Counted from the first letter of the stretch, positions 1 to 16,935 are shown. The stretch is DNA of 52,500 nt from Symsagittifera roscoffensis (GCF_963678635.1 NC_087068.1:4272957-4325456), one strand, 5' to 3'. The notes: a model not told the origin generated them from the sequence alone. Translations and numbers: made by a program.

Positions 1-876
1 TTGGTGTTTTCATTTGATAGATGTTGCTACCATATAGTGACCGCTAATGTTGTGAAGTAAATCATTGCATCGAATATTTACTGTCGAAAAAATTTTTGAC
101 ACGTGATCGTATTTAGAACGTGATTGATTCGAACTGTTTTGCTGTTAGAAACAATAACCCAGCAAAAGAAAGAAAAGGAAGTTAGTTAATCTACAAAAAA
201 AAGATTGCCAAACAGAAACAAGACTGCTCGTATCAAGGCGACGCCCTGAATGTTCCGACTGCCTTTCAAGGTCTATGAAGCAGTGATAATCGCAAAAAAG
301 TAAATGTAAAAAATTTTTCTTCTTAAATTTGAGATTTTTTGTAAAAAATCATCACCCCACACGCCAAATAAAATACAAAGTGATAAATTTTGCTCCTAGT
401 AGCAACTTTGGAACAATTTATAAGACGGATCAAACCTCCGCTGACGCGTTAATAGCGCGAAATATATCCCAAGTTAGCCAAAATGTCAATCTTTAAACCC
501 CATAATTTTACAAAAAATAATCACAGGTAAAATTTCTTGTCAAATTTCTTGGTGAAAGACAACCATACCGTTTGAATGGTATAAAAAAATCCGTCAAATT
601 TGGCTAGTTAAAAAGAAGAAGAAAAAAACCACCCCGAGGACAAATATTCCGTTACTTTTGTTATGAAAGTCGGAACAATAAAAATCTGCTCCTGGTAAAC
701 ATAGAAACTTTAAGCTATCAAAAGGACAAAATTAAGATTGGGTATTGAGGCCTTGAATTGTTTCACGGTCAATATCTGTCAATTCATAAAGATAGTGTGA
801 TGCTAAAGCGTAGTAGCTTACAATTTCGGTATATTAATTTATAAATTATGTCATTTGTCTACAGTTATAATCAAAC
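1..876 (+). repeat. Repeat copy A, interrupted by a TGTTCCGACT-family insertion
   Basis: This stretch is paralogous to 3541-5591. Shared landmarks include a GTTTTCATTTGAT start, GTGACCGCTAA, a segment around an ACGTGATCGTATTT motif, CTGCTCCTGGTAAACATAG and a closing CTACAGTTATAATCAAA. It runs off the left edge of the window, so its true start is unknown. An inserted element at about 219-677 splits it. Copy B lacks that insertion, so the two copies serve as empty-site references for each other. No coding potential is visible. Two GCAGTAATAGGATCGA repeats follow at about 879 and 945. Confidence 0.7.
219..677 (+). mobile_element. Non-autonomous dispersed element (TGTTCCGACT family), full copy
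   Basis: It begins with the conserved AAGACTGCTCGTATCA and GAATGTTCCGACTGCC block and ends in CCGTTACTTTTGTTATGAAAG followed by TCGGAACA. The early TGTTCCGACT and the terminal AGTCGGAACA form an inverted pair. It is inserted in repeat copy A, and copy B reads straight across the equivalent site. The same element recurs at 7695-8211 on the minus strand and at 47691-48560. There is no ORF, so it is probably a MITE-like element mobilised in trans. The superfamily is not recognised. Confidence 0.6.
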
Positions 877-1264
877 AAGCAGTAATAGGATCGAATCTTG
901 GATCAAATTTCAGCAGGCCATACAATAACAGCTTCCCTTAGCATGCAGTAATAGGATCGAAGATTAAATATGCAACTCCAGTGGCACCGATTTCCGACGG
1001 CACCGTGTTAATACTATGCTATCTTTTTAACTTCTCTTGCCCCTTCGCCATAACTACTAAGAAACATTCAATACTTAATGGTTTATGAAAGACCTAAATA
1101 CCTTATGAAAGACCTACAGGCCTATTTAAGGTTATGAAAACCTGCTCCCACAACACAGTGGTACACTCCCGTTACTTTTACGCCTTCCACAATGTCCTGC
1201 CTGCAACATCAGCAGTCTTCGCATTTTTGCAGCGTATTATTGTTCGAGTGAAGGCACCGTAGTT
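877..1264. other. Intergenic DNA, no gene seen
   Basis: No convincing coding signal. A short TTATGAAAGACCTA motif is repeated around 1083-1120. Base composition becomes less AT-rich from about 1140, leading into the possible decayed coding segment that follows. Confidence 0.5.
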
Positions 1265-1589
1265 AGTCAAAACCAAAACTTTGTACCCAATATGTTAAAG
1301 AACCGTCGTTGTGGGCCCGACCACCGCCCGTCCTTGTGTCGTACGCCCCCACCCCGTTTTTTTGCGCCGCAGCGATCTATACTGGCTCGCCATTTATCAG
1401 GAACTGAATCGTAGCTCACTACCATTATAATGGCATGTGTGTTTTGGGCAATTCAGGAGCGCCTTCACTTTGAATCGTACCCTTACCTATAACGTGAACG
1501 CGATCAAGGCAGTTCAAAGGCACGTGCAATTTGAAATTGCAATCAAATGATTGCTGCGCACCATCACTACCAAAGCGCCGCAACGCCAT
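1265..1589 (-). pseudogene. Possible decayed coding fragment (ILEI/PANDER-like domain suspected)
   Basis: This segment is clearly less AT-rich than its surroundings. Read on the minus strand from an ATG at 1589, one frame gives protein-like sequence for about 105 codons. It is interrupted by a cluster of three stops near codon 54 and one later stop. The second half contains LINGEPV and NGVGAYDTRTGG, with a later SFGFD. That pattern (FxINGxxV, then GxxxYDxxTG, then SFxFD) recalls the ILEI/PANDER-like fold seen in FAM3, CEMIP and POMGNT1 stem domains. The assignment is a weak recollection, not a search result. A GTAAGG donor near 1492 and a TAG acceptor near 1425 could instead define a 68 bp intron, but splicing there changes the downstream frame and loses the domain-like residues. 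A pseudogene is the better reading. Confidence 0.25.
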
Positions 1590-2689
1590 GATTTTATCTA
1601 ATTATAATCAATTAATTCTCACTTTTGTAGACTCTGACAATAAAATTCAATTTTATCTGATTTTTATCCATGGAACTCCAGTGCGCGTAATATAATTAAG
1701 CTTGAAAAAACGGTGTTATCTCTTTTAAACTTTTTATGAGATTATTGAAGTTTTAGCTTCCTAAGTTAATGACGAGCATGAAACTGAGTATAAAAGTTTG
1801 GGTATGAAATTTGGCAACTTGTAACTTGACATGTTCTTGACAAAGTTTTTTTTTATTTATCGAGACTGAGTCAGAAGTATTACAGGCTGCCATCAGAGTC
1901 TCAAAACACTACCATTAGAACCTTAAAAATTTTTTTGCATGGTTTACATTTTTTTTCAGTTCATTTGCTACCGATCTGCTGTGTTGGTTCAGAGTGACTA
2001 ATGGGCATGCCTTTTTTCAAATTTTAATGAATAATACCATAACAAGCTTCGAAAGTTCGCTATCACTAGCAAAATAGTTCAGAAGAATTTAAATCCAAGT
2101 CATTTGCCAAAAGTTTTGCAGCGGAGGCAGAAACAGTGAGCACAATACAATTTCCACGTTGCATCCCCTGTTAAGGGTAACCTGTTTTTCTTTGGAAAAA
2201 CAGTAGTATTTACCTTTCGAAATAGTCTAATACGCAAAATATACAGAGTGAAGTATCTGAGAAAAAATCTTAAAAACATCTAAAATATCGTCTGTATCAG
2301 CAGCCACTAATGTTTGTCAATAATCTCTGCCACCAACATGGGTTATTCTTCCTCCAGCAGTTATAAGTGCCTACTACAGATTATTGAGTTGAAATTCACT
2401 TCCAAAAACAGAAACGTCAACGTTTTCCTTTCATGTGTTTTCTTTTGTACACAACCCCGTGAGTCAGCTTAAGAAGCAAATGGTTCCTCCGGAGCACTAT
2501 TAGATTTAACCGTAAAATGTTTAACTTGTCAGGTGTTACATCCAAAAGCAAGTTAAAGTCACAGTAAAAGCCGGTAATGGTACCGCTGTTTGGGCGTATG
2601 CTTAGGACACAAATAATATGGGTTCCAGTACTACACATAATTACACTCTGTTCAGTCTTGTGATTCTAGGTTAAGATTAGTCCCGAATT
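1590..2689. other. Non-coding AT-rich DNA
   Basis: No gene, RNA or clear repeat recognised. The minus-strand frame at 2417-2638 has no recognisable domain and is probably chance. Its right part may belong to the decayed 5' portion of the adjacent BEL/Pao relic. Confidence 0.45.
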
Positions 2690-3530
2690 ATATGAGAATT
2701 TCTTGCATGTTTTAAAGCGTCTCGGCAACACAATTTTCCGTACCCGCCAACATATTCCTTCAGGTTGGTGTACTGACATGTGATCAATCGTCTCTCCGTT
2801 TCTTGTGGCGAGAAAAGTCTACACTAGATGTGGAAGCATTTCAATACACGCGTACATCTTCGGCTCTCATGATTAACACTACATGCGCTAGTTTTGCTCT
2901 AAAGCAAACATCAAAAAACAACAAAAAACAGCCAGGCTATGTATTTGGAAGCAAAATATGCAGTAATGCAAAAAATTTACATGGTTGACTATCTTGGTTC
3001 CGTCGAGAGCCCTGAGAAAGCATTTGTGCTCATTCAAGATATAGTTGTTATACAAAAACTAAGTGGTTCAAACTTACTTCATTTGTATTGAAGTTACTGA
3101 GCTAGCTGAACCACTGAACCCGGTAGCAGAGACAGCTCCGGAGAAAGGAAAAAAATCAGTTGATCCTGAAACGTCATCCCAAATTTTATGCTTGAAATGG
3201 GACCACACAAAGACTCATTAAAGTCGTGGTATCAATTGTGAGCTTAAGTAACTCGTCATGCAACGCTCCGTATTAAGTTGGTTGTCGTCCGTGTTCGACC
3301 CGAATGGACTCGTCGCCATGTACAGAGTGAAAACTCGTTTATTTATTAAGATTATTTCATGTTCAAGTGGCCAACACTTGGATGACAAGTCAACTAAAAA
3401 TGATAAGACACTCTATCCCGATTGGCATTCCGGGTTACCCAAGCGGTGTTCAAAGATATCGCCGCCTCAAAGATTTTTTTTTCTGTTTCAGTGGAAAAAA
3501 TGGAGTTAAAGTTTTTTGATGAACCTTCCC
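2690..3530 (+). mobile_element. BEL/Pao retrotransposon pol relic (reverse transcriptase region)
   Basis: Translation with frameshifts gives, in order, QVGV...DQSSLRFLWRE, then VEAFQYTR, TCASFALKQT, then DYLGSVESPEKAFVLIQDIV, and finally SVLSWLSSVFDPNGLVAMYR with a following GQHLDDK. These are hallmark blocks of BEL/Pao RT and the segment after it (FLWR, YQYTR, SSPTCANFAL, YMDD..SV, LSxLSSxFDPLGLxAP). At least two frameshifts and several stops break it, and the YMDD motif is not intact (LHG-stop-L in one frame, VDYL in another). No LTRs, gag or integrase were identified around it, so it is a 5'- and 3'-truncated fossil. It ends just before repeat copy B. Confidence 0.75.
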
Positions 3531-3586
3531 ATGAAAAGTTTGGGATTGATGTTTTCATTTGATTGATGTTGCTACCGTCGATGATA

Positions 3587-4344
3587 TTCCGTACCCAGGG
3601 GATTTTCTGTGCAAGATCTGAAATTCTTTATTTTTTACATAAGTTGATTCTCAGATTTGAAATTCTTAATTTCAGATCTTGATAAGAATTTACAAATTTC
3701 AAATCTGAAATTTGTATCTGAAATGGAAAATTTCAGATCTGAAATAACCTATAACCTTGAAAAACAAAATTTCAGATCTGAAATCAGATCTGTGAAATCT
3801 TTTGTTATTTTATAATTTATGCACTTCGAGCTAAACATGGAGTTTTTATTTTTTGATGTTTCTACAATACATAATTAGGTTTAGGTTAGCTAGCGGTCAG
3901 AAAATTTCTGAATATTTTCACAAACATTTGTTTTCGAACTAAATTTCTTGTTCAACTGTGTTAAAAAGTTTTCAAAACTGTAAGAACACCTGTAACATAC
4001 TTCCGCAGTCTCCAACTTGAAATTTTGCTGAGTACTTGCTAGTAGCTAGCAGAAGCTAAAAATGAATCAAAAATAGCAAAAATTGAGTCCGAATCATTGA
4101 TTTTTCAGATCTGAAATTACCTAGAAAAACTAAATTTCAGATCTGAAATTAGATCTGAAATAGATTTTTTCAGATCTGAAATAACCAAGAAAAAGAAAAC
4201 TTCAGACCTGAAATTTGATCTGAAATAACCAATCTTTAAAGTATCCAAGCGTTATTTAAACATTTCACAACCTATTTCAGATCTGAAATTAGATCTGAAA
4301 AAGATTATTTCAGATCTGTTTTAGAAATATTACTGGGAACGGGA
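3587..4344. mobile_element. MITE-like element built of TTTCAGATCTGAAA palindromes
   Basis: The ends are TTCCGTACCCAG (left) and CTGGGAACGGGA (right). They form imperfect 12 bp terminal inverted repeats with 10 of 12 matches. The interior has six perfect copies of the 14 bp palindrome TTTCAGATCTGAAA (at about 3731, 3770, 4103, 4135, 4168 and 4275) and many half or degenerate copies such as GATCTGAAAT. It sits between two halves of a repeat that is uninterrupted at this point in copy A. No ORF. The target-site duplication could not be resolved. Confidence 0.6.
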
Positions 4345-4468
4345 TTGTGACCGCTAATTTTGTTAATTAAACTTTTGCATCGAAACCTTACTGTCGAATA
4401 AAGTTTTGAAACGTGATCGTATTTGGAACGTGATCGATTCGGACAGCAAAGGAAAGAAAATTATAGTT

Positions 4469-5355
4469 ACCCGGGTTGACCTCCATACACCGAAAATGCT
4501 TATCAAACAATTCCATACATCAAGTGTGCGGAAAAATGCTTGTCATACAATTTTCATACACTTTCTAAAAATGGTTGAAAACTGGTATAAACTTATTTCT
4601 GTGGCTGTTTGATTCTATTAAAACAGCCTAGTGATAAAAAAACTGAGGTTTTCGTTTTTTGAAAAAAGTGTTTATCATGCAATTCCCATGTAATTTTGAA
4701 AATTTGGCCCAAAAATTTTTTTGTTTTTTTTCAACCGCAAATCGAATTTCGTACGCAAACAAACATTTTTCGCAAATTTTTTTTTGCATGCAAAATTTAA
4801 TGTTTTGTGTGCATAACGTAGTCCTGGATACGATAAAATTGGCTTTTATTTTCTTTTCACGCAATTTTTTTTTTCAAAAACGCTGAAAATTCCTACTTCT
4901 TTTTTTCATGGAGTGTTAATGTATGACTTGATCAATGTTTGATAAATTGAAACTTCAAAAATTTGAAATAATCATCATTAAAAAATTTTGCCAAAAAATA
5001 AAAGTTTGTTACTTTTGTTATGTGAATTGTGAAAGACCGCCAATTTCAGGTCGTTTTCTATGCATTGTAAATGCAAGACCGTCCGACCTTCGGTATTTTG
5101 AGTAACCAAGGTCTTTGTCACTTGTGTTCGGTTGCAAACACAACCGAAAATTTTTCAGAAACTAATTTAAGAAAGAAAAAATCAAAATTTTTGGTTTATG
5201 GGAAAACACCTATCATACAACTTTCATATATGGAAAAATGCATATCATAGAGTTTTCATACAATTTTCTGTACGTATGGAATTGTATGAAATTGTATGAC
5301 AAGAAGTTTCTCATATATGGAAATTGTAAAATAAGAAGTTTTGGTCAACCCGGGT
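4469..5355. mobile_element. 887 bp TIR element (ACCCGGGTTGACC ends) with target duplication
   Basis: Perfect 13 bp terminal inverted repeats, ACCCGGGTTGACC at 4469-4481 and GGTCAACCCGGGT at 5343-5355, are flanked on both sides by AGTT (4465-4468 and 5356-5359). Repeat copy A has the empty site GTTAGTTAATC near 183, consistent with a 4 bp target duplication. The interior carries many CATATATGGAAAAATGC and TCATACAATTTTCATACA type sub-repeats and has no plausible transposase. The two overlapping 75-78 aa frames at 4628-4886 on opposite strands are low-complexity by-products. A shorter relative lies at 52075-52310. Confidence 0.75.
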
Positions 5356-5591
5356 AGTTAATCTATAAAAAAAGTTTGCCAAACATAAATAAAAATCTGC
5401 TCCTGGTAAACATAGAAACTTTAAGCTATCAGATGGTCAAAAATATGGGTGGGTATCGATGCCTTGAATTGTCTCACGGTCAATATATGTCAATTCATAT
5501 AGATAGTGTTATGCTAAAGCGTAGTAGTTTACAATACAATTGCGGTATATTAATTTACAAATTATGTCATTTGTCTACAGTTATAATCAAA

Positions 5592-6130
5592 TAACTGGCG
5601 TTTACACAGATTATTCGGAGTACAGGGCCATGTTTGGATAATTTGCAAACTGGTACATTATTACATCATACACCGCATCATTCTATAATTGAATCATAAC
5701 ATTTTTTTTAACTTCACTCGCAAAAAAAACCACCCGAGAATTTTTTTAGTGTATCTTGTTTTCATTGTTTTAGGAGTTTTTCTAAATTTGGAAGAATAAG
5801 AAAATTACGGGTGGAAGCTAAAATACAGCGCATCGGTTACTTTTCACCAAGGATATATCGTGTAAGTTCAAGTCAGGTTTTCAATCAAAATAGACCATCA
5901 AACAAACCGCAGTTCAGTGTCAAAACGCACCGATAGTGATTGAAAACTTTTGAATATGTGCACATGATGGTTTCTTGCTAAATGAGTTTCATGATAACAT
6001 GATGATCATTTCGACAGTGAAAATCGTCAAATGTGATTTTGTTTTCCATTTTTCAATCGGGCGTCTCTTCGCCTACCCTCCTCTGCTGTTTTTTGTACAA
6101 AAAATCCATACTCTTCAAAAGCTGATTCAG
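5592..6130. other. Intergenic DNA downstream of the KLF gene
   Basis: AT-rich and without a recognisable gene. It may contain the distal 3' UTR and polyadenylation region of the minus-strand KLF gene, but no convincing AATAAA on that strand was placed. Confidence 0.4.
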
Positions 6131-6267
6131 CAAAATTCGAAACTTTTAATGAGTATTAAAACTTTCCCTGAAAAAAAAATGTTTGTTCATATTTTGTTGA
6201 AAAACAATTAAAGACCCGTCAATCTGAAAAAACAAATAATTATTGAGCAAAATTCGAAACTTTTGAT
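6131..6267 (+). repeat. Short repeats near the KLF 3' end, related to intron sequence at 7448-7550
   Basis: The motif CAAAATTCGAAACTTTT followed by GATGAGTATTAA or AATGAGTATTAA occurs at about 6131 and 6248. Between them, a block with GTTTGTTCATATTTTGTTG and AAAAACAATTAAAGACC matches 7448-7550 in the third intron of the KLF gene. A related sequence therefore lies on both sides of the last KLF exon. Origin unknown; probably an old dispersed repeat. Confidence 0.5.
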
Positions 6268-6438
6268 GAGTATTAAGCAACTATTCCCCTTTTGCATACT
6301 AAAGGATTGGGATAGATGGCAAATAGCATTACACAAATCCCCCTACTTTGAAATGCGAGGGGAGGCGAAGGGAGGGGATAAGAGATCGCAGAAGAGATCT
6401 ATATTATCCAGCTCAATCATCACTCAATCAAATTTAGT

Positions 6439-12129
<5,691 letters not shown>

Positions 12130-13329
12130 GTTTTTGTGTTTGAATTTCGAAAGTTGAACAAAAATGATTTACAAAGTAAAAGCAAAAATGCAAGTTTGGT
12201 TATAGCTGTAAACCGAAACTTTAGTCGAATGTCATAAACTGGTAACTAGCTCTGATTTTACCAAAAGTGGCTATAGCGGTGCTCGTGGGGGTTTTCCGTA
12301 CTTCACTGTTAATGGAATAGCACTAACTTACTCCATATGATTCCCTATGTTTAATAAGTAACGGGACTTTTCCAACTCCGCGAGAAGTTTTAAATCCTTT
12401 TGAAGTGCCGGCAGATTTTGACAATCCAAATCTGGTCCCACGCACGGTGATATGACCGTCACTTTTCCTTGAAAAGCCCAGAGAACTCTGCCGCGGCCGC
12501 CGCCAGCTAAACGGAACCCAGATTCAATTTGGAGTGATTCCCTCGTCGCTTTCAGTTGTTGTTTTGAACTTTATTATTTTGTTATCTCTCGTAAGACCAC
12601 CGCAAAATTGCCGCTCTAACTTTTCGTGTTTCTGACCAAGTTTCAGCAAAATCGTTGGTGTTTCTGGTTAGCATTGCCTCTCTTCAGTCAATAGCACCAT
12701 GCTTCCAGGCATGAAAAGATCAGGAAAATGTTTGTAGAATTATTTCGATCACGTGTTCTTGTGAAACAGTTTAGTTGTTCACAAAACTCAGCAGAAGTGT
12801 CGACAGTAAAACATAAAACTTTTCAAAACATGCTTTTTCCACATTTTTAGCTTCAAAATCTTCCTCTATAAAATTAAATTAACAAGACATGCAAATATAA
12901 TTAACAAAGGAATTAACGAGTCAATATCAGATGAAGAATATCACTAAATAACCGTGAAAGTTTACTCATATCAAAAACTTGGTAGCCACGAGAAGTTATT
13001 TTTGACCACTTCCGTTGCGAAATAGGAAGATGAAATTATGGATTTTATGGGATCTGTGAAAGTGTCCGCTTTTTAATCGAAATGCTCAAATTTCTTGACC
13101 CACAATGATCGGCGCTCCTTGCTTTAAGACTCGGCAATTCAAAAAAATCATAGAAAAAATTGTCTGTAATACTTTACCAGCGTAAGCCAATGATTTGCCG
13201 TTGCGAGTTAGAATGTTTGGTTTTTAGTTATCCACGCCAAGCTTTGGCTGCCTTAGAAACAAACCTATTTCCAAAAACATAACCTAGTTATTTTTGGATC
13301 TTGTTATCTAGAATCGGACCACTAGGTTT
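12130..13329 (-). promoter_or_regulatory. Upstream region of the KLF gene
   Basis: About 1.2 kb without coding signal. A short GC-rich island at about 12480-12510 contains GCCGCGGCCGCCGCC. It stands out in this AT-rich window and may mark a promoter or leader of the minus-strand KLF gene. No TATA box or initiator can be asserted. Confidence 0.3.
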
Positions 13330-13957
13330 TAGTATTCGTTCTGAGCAAGCGAGCAGTCATATGGCATCTGTATCAATCTGTTTCAGTTGAACTAAAAATA
13401 ATTACAATAATCGTTTTTACTGGTGTTTTTTTAAAAAGAAATCATGAAAATATTCAATAAAATTTAATAACAAAAGAACGAAAAAGATAATTAATTAAAT
13501 AAATAAAAATGTTGTCGTTTCAATTTTGTTTTTCATGATTGTTGTTTTTTAAAATTAGAGTCAATTTAAGACAAATAATTTTTAGAAATAATTTGATAGT
13601 GAGTGTTTTTGAATGATTAATTGGTTTTTTCATCCGTTTTTCTCTGAATTTTTTTTTTCGTTTTTGTCTGATCAAACTTTCTGATTTTCAAAATGTAAGT
13701 CAGATTTTGCTTTCGCCTTCAAAATTATTACAACGAAACAAATTTTTTCGTCTCTTCTTTCCAAGTTTTATGTTTGAATTGAATTTTAAAAAAAAACTAT
13801 TTTTTAATCTGACAAAAATAATCAAGAATTTTTTTTAGGAATTATTTTTTCTCGTTTTTAACTGTTTCAAAAGTTTTTGTCTAATGATTTGCTGCAAAGG
13901 TCTGGATCATCGCCTGATTTTTGATCAAGAGTAAATTTTTGCACAAACGAAAAAAAG

Positions 13958-14089
13958 TGAGATTAAGATTGGTATTAGACTAAGAAGTTGCACGAATATA
14001 TCAGAACGAAGATCAGATAGCGTGAAGAACAGACCGTGTTCCTTATCTGAATTTGTTCTATGAGAATGCTACCACTGGCATTTAGCCCA
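13958..14089 (+). repeat. 5' LTR of the Ty3/Gypsy element (copy 1)
   Basis: About 132 bp, starting TGAGATTAAGATTGG and ending TTTAGCCCA, so TG...CA. It matches 24523-24650 through ACTAAGAAGTTGCAC, ATAGCGTGA and TATGAGAATGC blocks. TCTGGTGCCAC directly after it could be the tRNA primer-binding site. The duplicate is at 17674-17805. Confidence 0.6.
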
Positions 14090-15642
14090 TCTGGTGCCAC
14101 TAAAAGTCTCAAAAAGTCTTAACTAACTCAAAATCAGAAAAATTAGAATTAGAAAAAAGACAAAAATTCAAAACAGCAAAATGTTAGATGGAATAGACAC
14201 TTTAATAGAAATGTCTCTACGTCTCAATAAATCAATGCCAATATTTCAAACAATTCGGAAAGTACCAGGTATTGGATGAAGAACGAATTCACGGCATGAA
14301 CATTGATTGAAAAGCGGACCAAGATACTACATGACAGTACGAAGCAAACCGCAAAAAGTTGTTGTCTTCAGAATCTTCTATGTAGTAAATTTAGATTTTC
14401 ATTCCTTAATATTAAAACAATTTTACTTGAACAAATGATTCATCTTCTTCAAATATCTGTTTGGTGCTTTATAGATCTTTTATATAACAAAAATAATGAC
14501 TCATAAAAAGATACCCAAGTCGTTCCTATCATCAGAAACTGCAGTAAATTAATTTGAAAACTTTTGGAAAATTGAAAAATTTTGAATAAAATGTACAGAA
14601 GTTAGTTAGTAGAAAAGTTTAAAGATAGTTTTATCAAATTCATTAAAAATGTCTTGCTTCTCACGAGACCGTCTTTTTTTTCGCTTCACCACCTAAAACA
14701 TAACCAAAATTATTCAAAAATTAACATCATTTAAAATTACAACCCTGAAAGTATTTTTAAATCCATAACTTATCTTAAACTTGAATCTTCTATTTATCAA
14801 GGCCTATCCTTAGCTTTTGATAATATAAATTTGCTGAAAAAACAGATCATCAAGGTATTCCTTGGATCTTCAAACTAAACCTTGATTTAAAGTTATATTT
14901 AACTTAATCTATTTTGATCATCAAGGCTTCCTTTGGATCAATCAGAACAAATTTGTTCTCCCCACCTCATTTTTTGAAGTGTTGAACGACCTCAAAAGTC
15001 AACTCACTCTTCAATACTTATCAAAAACCCAGGACCGATAGAAATTGTTAGAAAAACTAACCACTATAATTGCTTCAGCGTGGTTACTGATCCTTCACTT
15101 GAGCTCTTTCTCTTAGTTGACCCAGGCTAAAAGCATTAAATTATTAGTAAGCTCCGAAATAGTACTTAATGATCTACTTGTATTCTAATTATACTAGAAA
15201 CTTATTGATTGACTTACTGTTTTCCAACCCTTGATCACAAACTAAACTCCTAAGTAAACCTAAGTAGGTTTTTCATACAATAAAACTTAGCTTAGAGAAA
15301 GTAAACATCATTCTAACGAATCGATATACGCTCTCTCCATCTCATTAACCTCGACAATCTATGCCCCAAGTTCGGATAACTACAAAATAAGCTTTTAAAT
15401 AAACCCTTTAAACAGAAATTCCACATAACATATATAAAACACAATAACATTAGGTTACCCTTTATTTCGAAAAATAAGCTGACTACTAACATCTTGAATA
15501 GTAAATTACAAAAGAAGGTCAAATAAACAAGAATAAATAATACAACGCAAACACTTGAAACCATTATCAGGTAAGCTATATAACTTCTCTACAGGTTAAG
15601 AACGTCAATATAATAGCGATCGAAATAAACAAAAATTATACA

Positions 15643-16935
15643 TGTCTGACCTTGAATTCAAACCAGTTCATAAAGATTTTAGAGCAACATTTTCATCATT
15701 AAATATGCAAAAGGCACAAACTCAGATATAATATCTCTAAATGTATACAACAATTTACCTTATAAAATCACATTAGCCGTAGGACTTTTAGGATTTTGCG
15801 ATACAAATGCAACATTTTATCCGACATAAAAAAGAGCATTTAGAGTAAATAATATTCTACAATTATTAGATGTTTGCCAATCAACAACTCTCAACGAAGA
15901 ATTATCAAATAAAAACATAACTAGCGATTCAAAACGAAACACAGATTATTTCACAAAAATACACTTTTTAAACCAAAATTTCAATCTTCAAAATACACAA
16001 GTGACCAACAAAAACTATTTACAATGTTTAACTTCCAAAATTCTCCAATCAAACAAAAAAAATTTGAGCAACTTGCAGAACTATTTATGAAAAACCCAAA
16101 GGCTTATGCTACATCTAAAATTGACGTTGAAAAACAGATTGGCTATAACAGCTCCCTTTTAAACTTGACGCACTTTTCAAAAAGCAACGAGCAAAAAAAG
16201 TACTAATTCACTTACAAGACAAAGTAAAACATTTATTAGACATTCTGGAGCAATATGAAGTCATATCACCAGTAAGCAAAGAAGAATAACCAAAAGAAAT
16301 TACTTTGATAAATCACGTTATCTTTCTCGCTAAAGACGAATCACTGAAGGTTGATTTAGACGCAAGATATCTCATTTCCCAAATTGATGAACCTAAATGT
16401 TATCTGCCCATAGAACCAATCCATGTACTACTCACTAAAAAGAATGGTAGTATTATACCACAACTGACATCAACAGCGCATATAATCAAATGCCATCAGA
16501 CGAGCAATCACGACATCTTACACATTCGTTATTGGAAACCAACAATACGAATTTAAGAGCTCTTCTATGGAATTTCCATAGGACCCGCAGCTTTTTGAGC
16601 CTTCATGAAAAACTTCATGACCACTCATTCTTAGTAAAAACATAATCAAATACTCAGCCAATGTTTTTATACATTCACAAACGAAACAAAAATTGTTTAA
16701 AGTATTAGAAAAATATCACCAAATTTTACTTAAAGAAAACATGAAAGTAGCCATAGACAATTCACTTATCTTTCTCACTCGTGTTAAATTGCTCGGGCAT
16801 ATAAATGAAAGTAATACAATTATTCACTTAACATCAGGAACAAATGTAAAATTGAAACTTCGGCCTCCATCAAATAAGAAGAAAATCCAAGAAATTCTTG
16901 GAATGTTAAAATTTTGGAGTAAAAATGTTTAAAAA
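15643..16935 (+). pseudogene. Ty3/Gypsy pol relic (N-terminal region and RT), unit 1
   Basis: Starts at ATG 15643 (MSDLEFKPVHKDFRATFSS) and runs, with several stops and frame changes, through NPKAYATSKIDVEKQIG, DESLKVDLDARYLISQIDE, PIEPIHVLLTKKNGS, FYGISIGPAAF, and LEKYHQILLKENMKVAID with KLLGHI and EILGMLKFWSKNV. These are the ordered RT fingers, palm and connection blocks of Ty3/Gypsy RT. At the place of the catalytic YxDD motif the frame reads YSAN (16651-16662), so the enzyme would be inactive even without the stops. The reading frames at 14303-14506 and 15313-15564 in the leader have no recognisable domain. Unit 1 stops before RNase H. Confidence 0.75.

Larger units (their letters stand above)
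3541..5591 (+). repeat. Repeat copy B, interrupted by two different insertions
   Basis: Paralogue of 1-876. It is split first by a palindrome-rich element (about 3587-4344) and then by a long-TIR element (4469-5355). Removing both leaves about 0.4 kb that aligns with copy A minus its own insertion. The comparison fixes the insertion boundaries of the 4469 element precisely. Confidence 0.7.

Noticed and set aside
4628-4886. Opposite-strand 75-78 aa frames
   Set aside because: Low-complexity Phe/Lys-rich translations of T/A-rich sequence inside the TIR element.
14303-14506. Leader ORF (67 aa) duplicated at 18019-18222, and 15313-15564 duplicated at 19029-19280
   Set aside because: Duplicated only because of the 3716 bp tandem unit; no recognisable gag or other domain.
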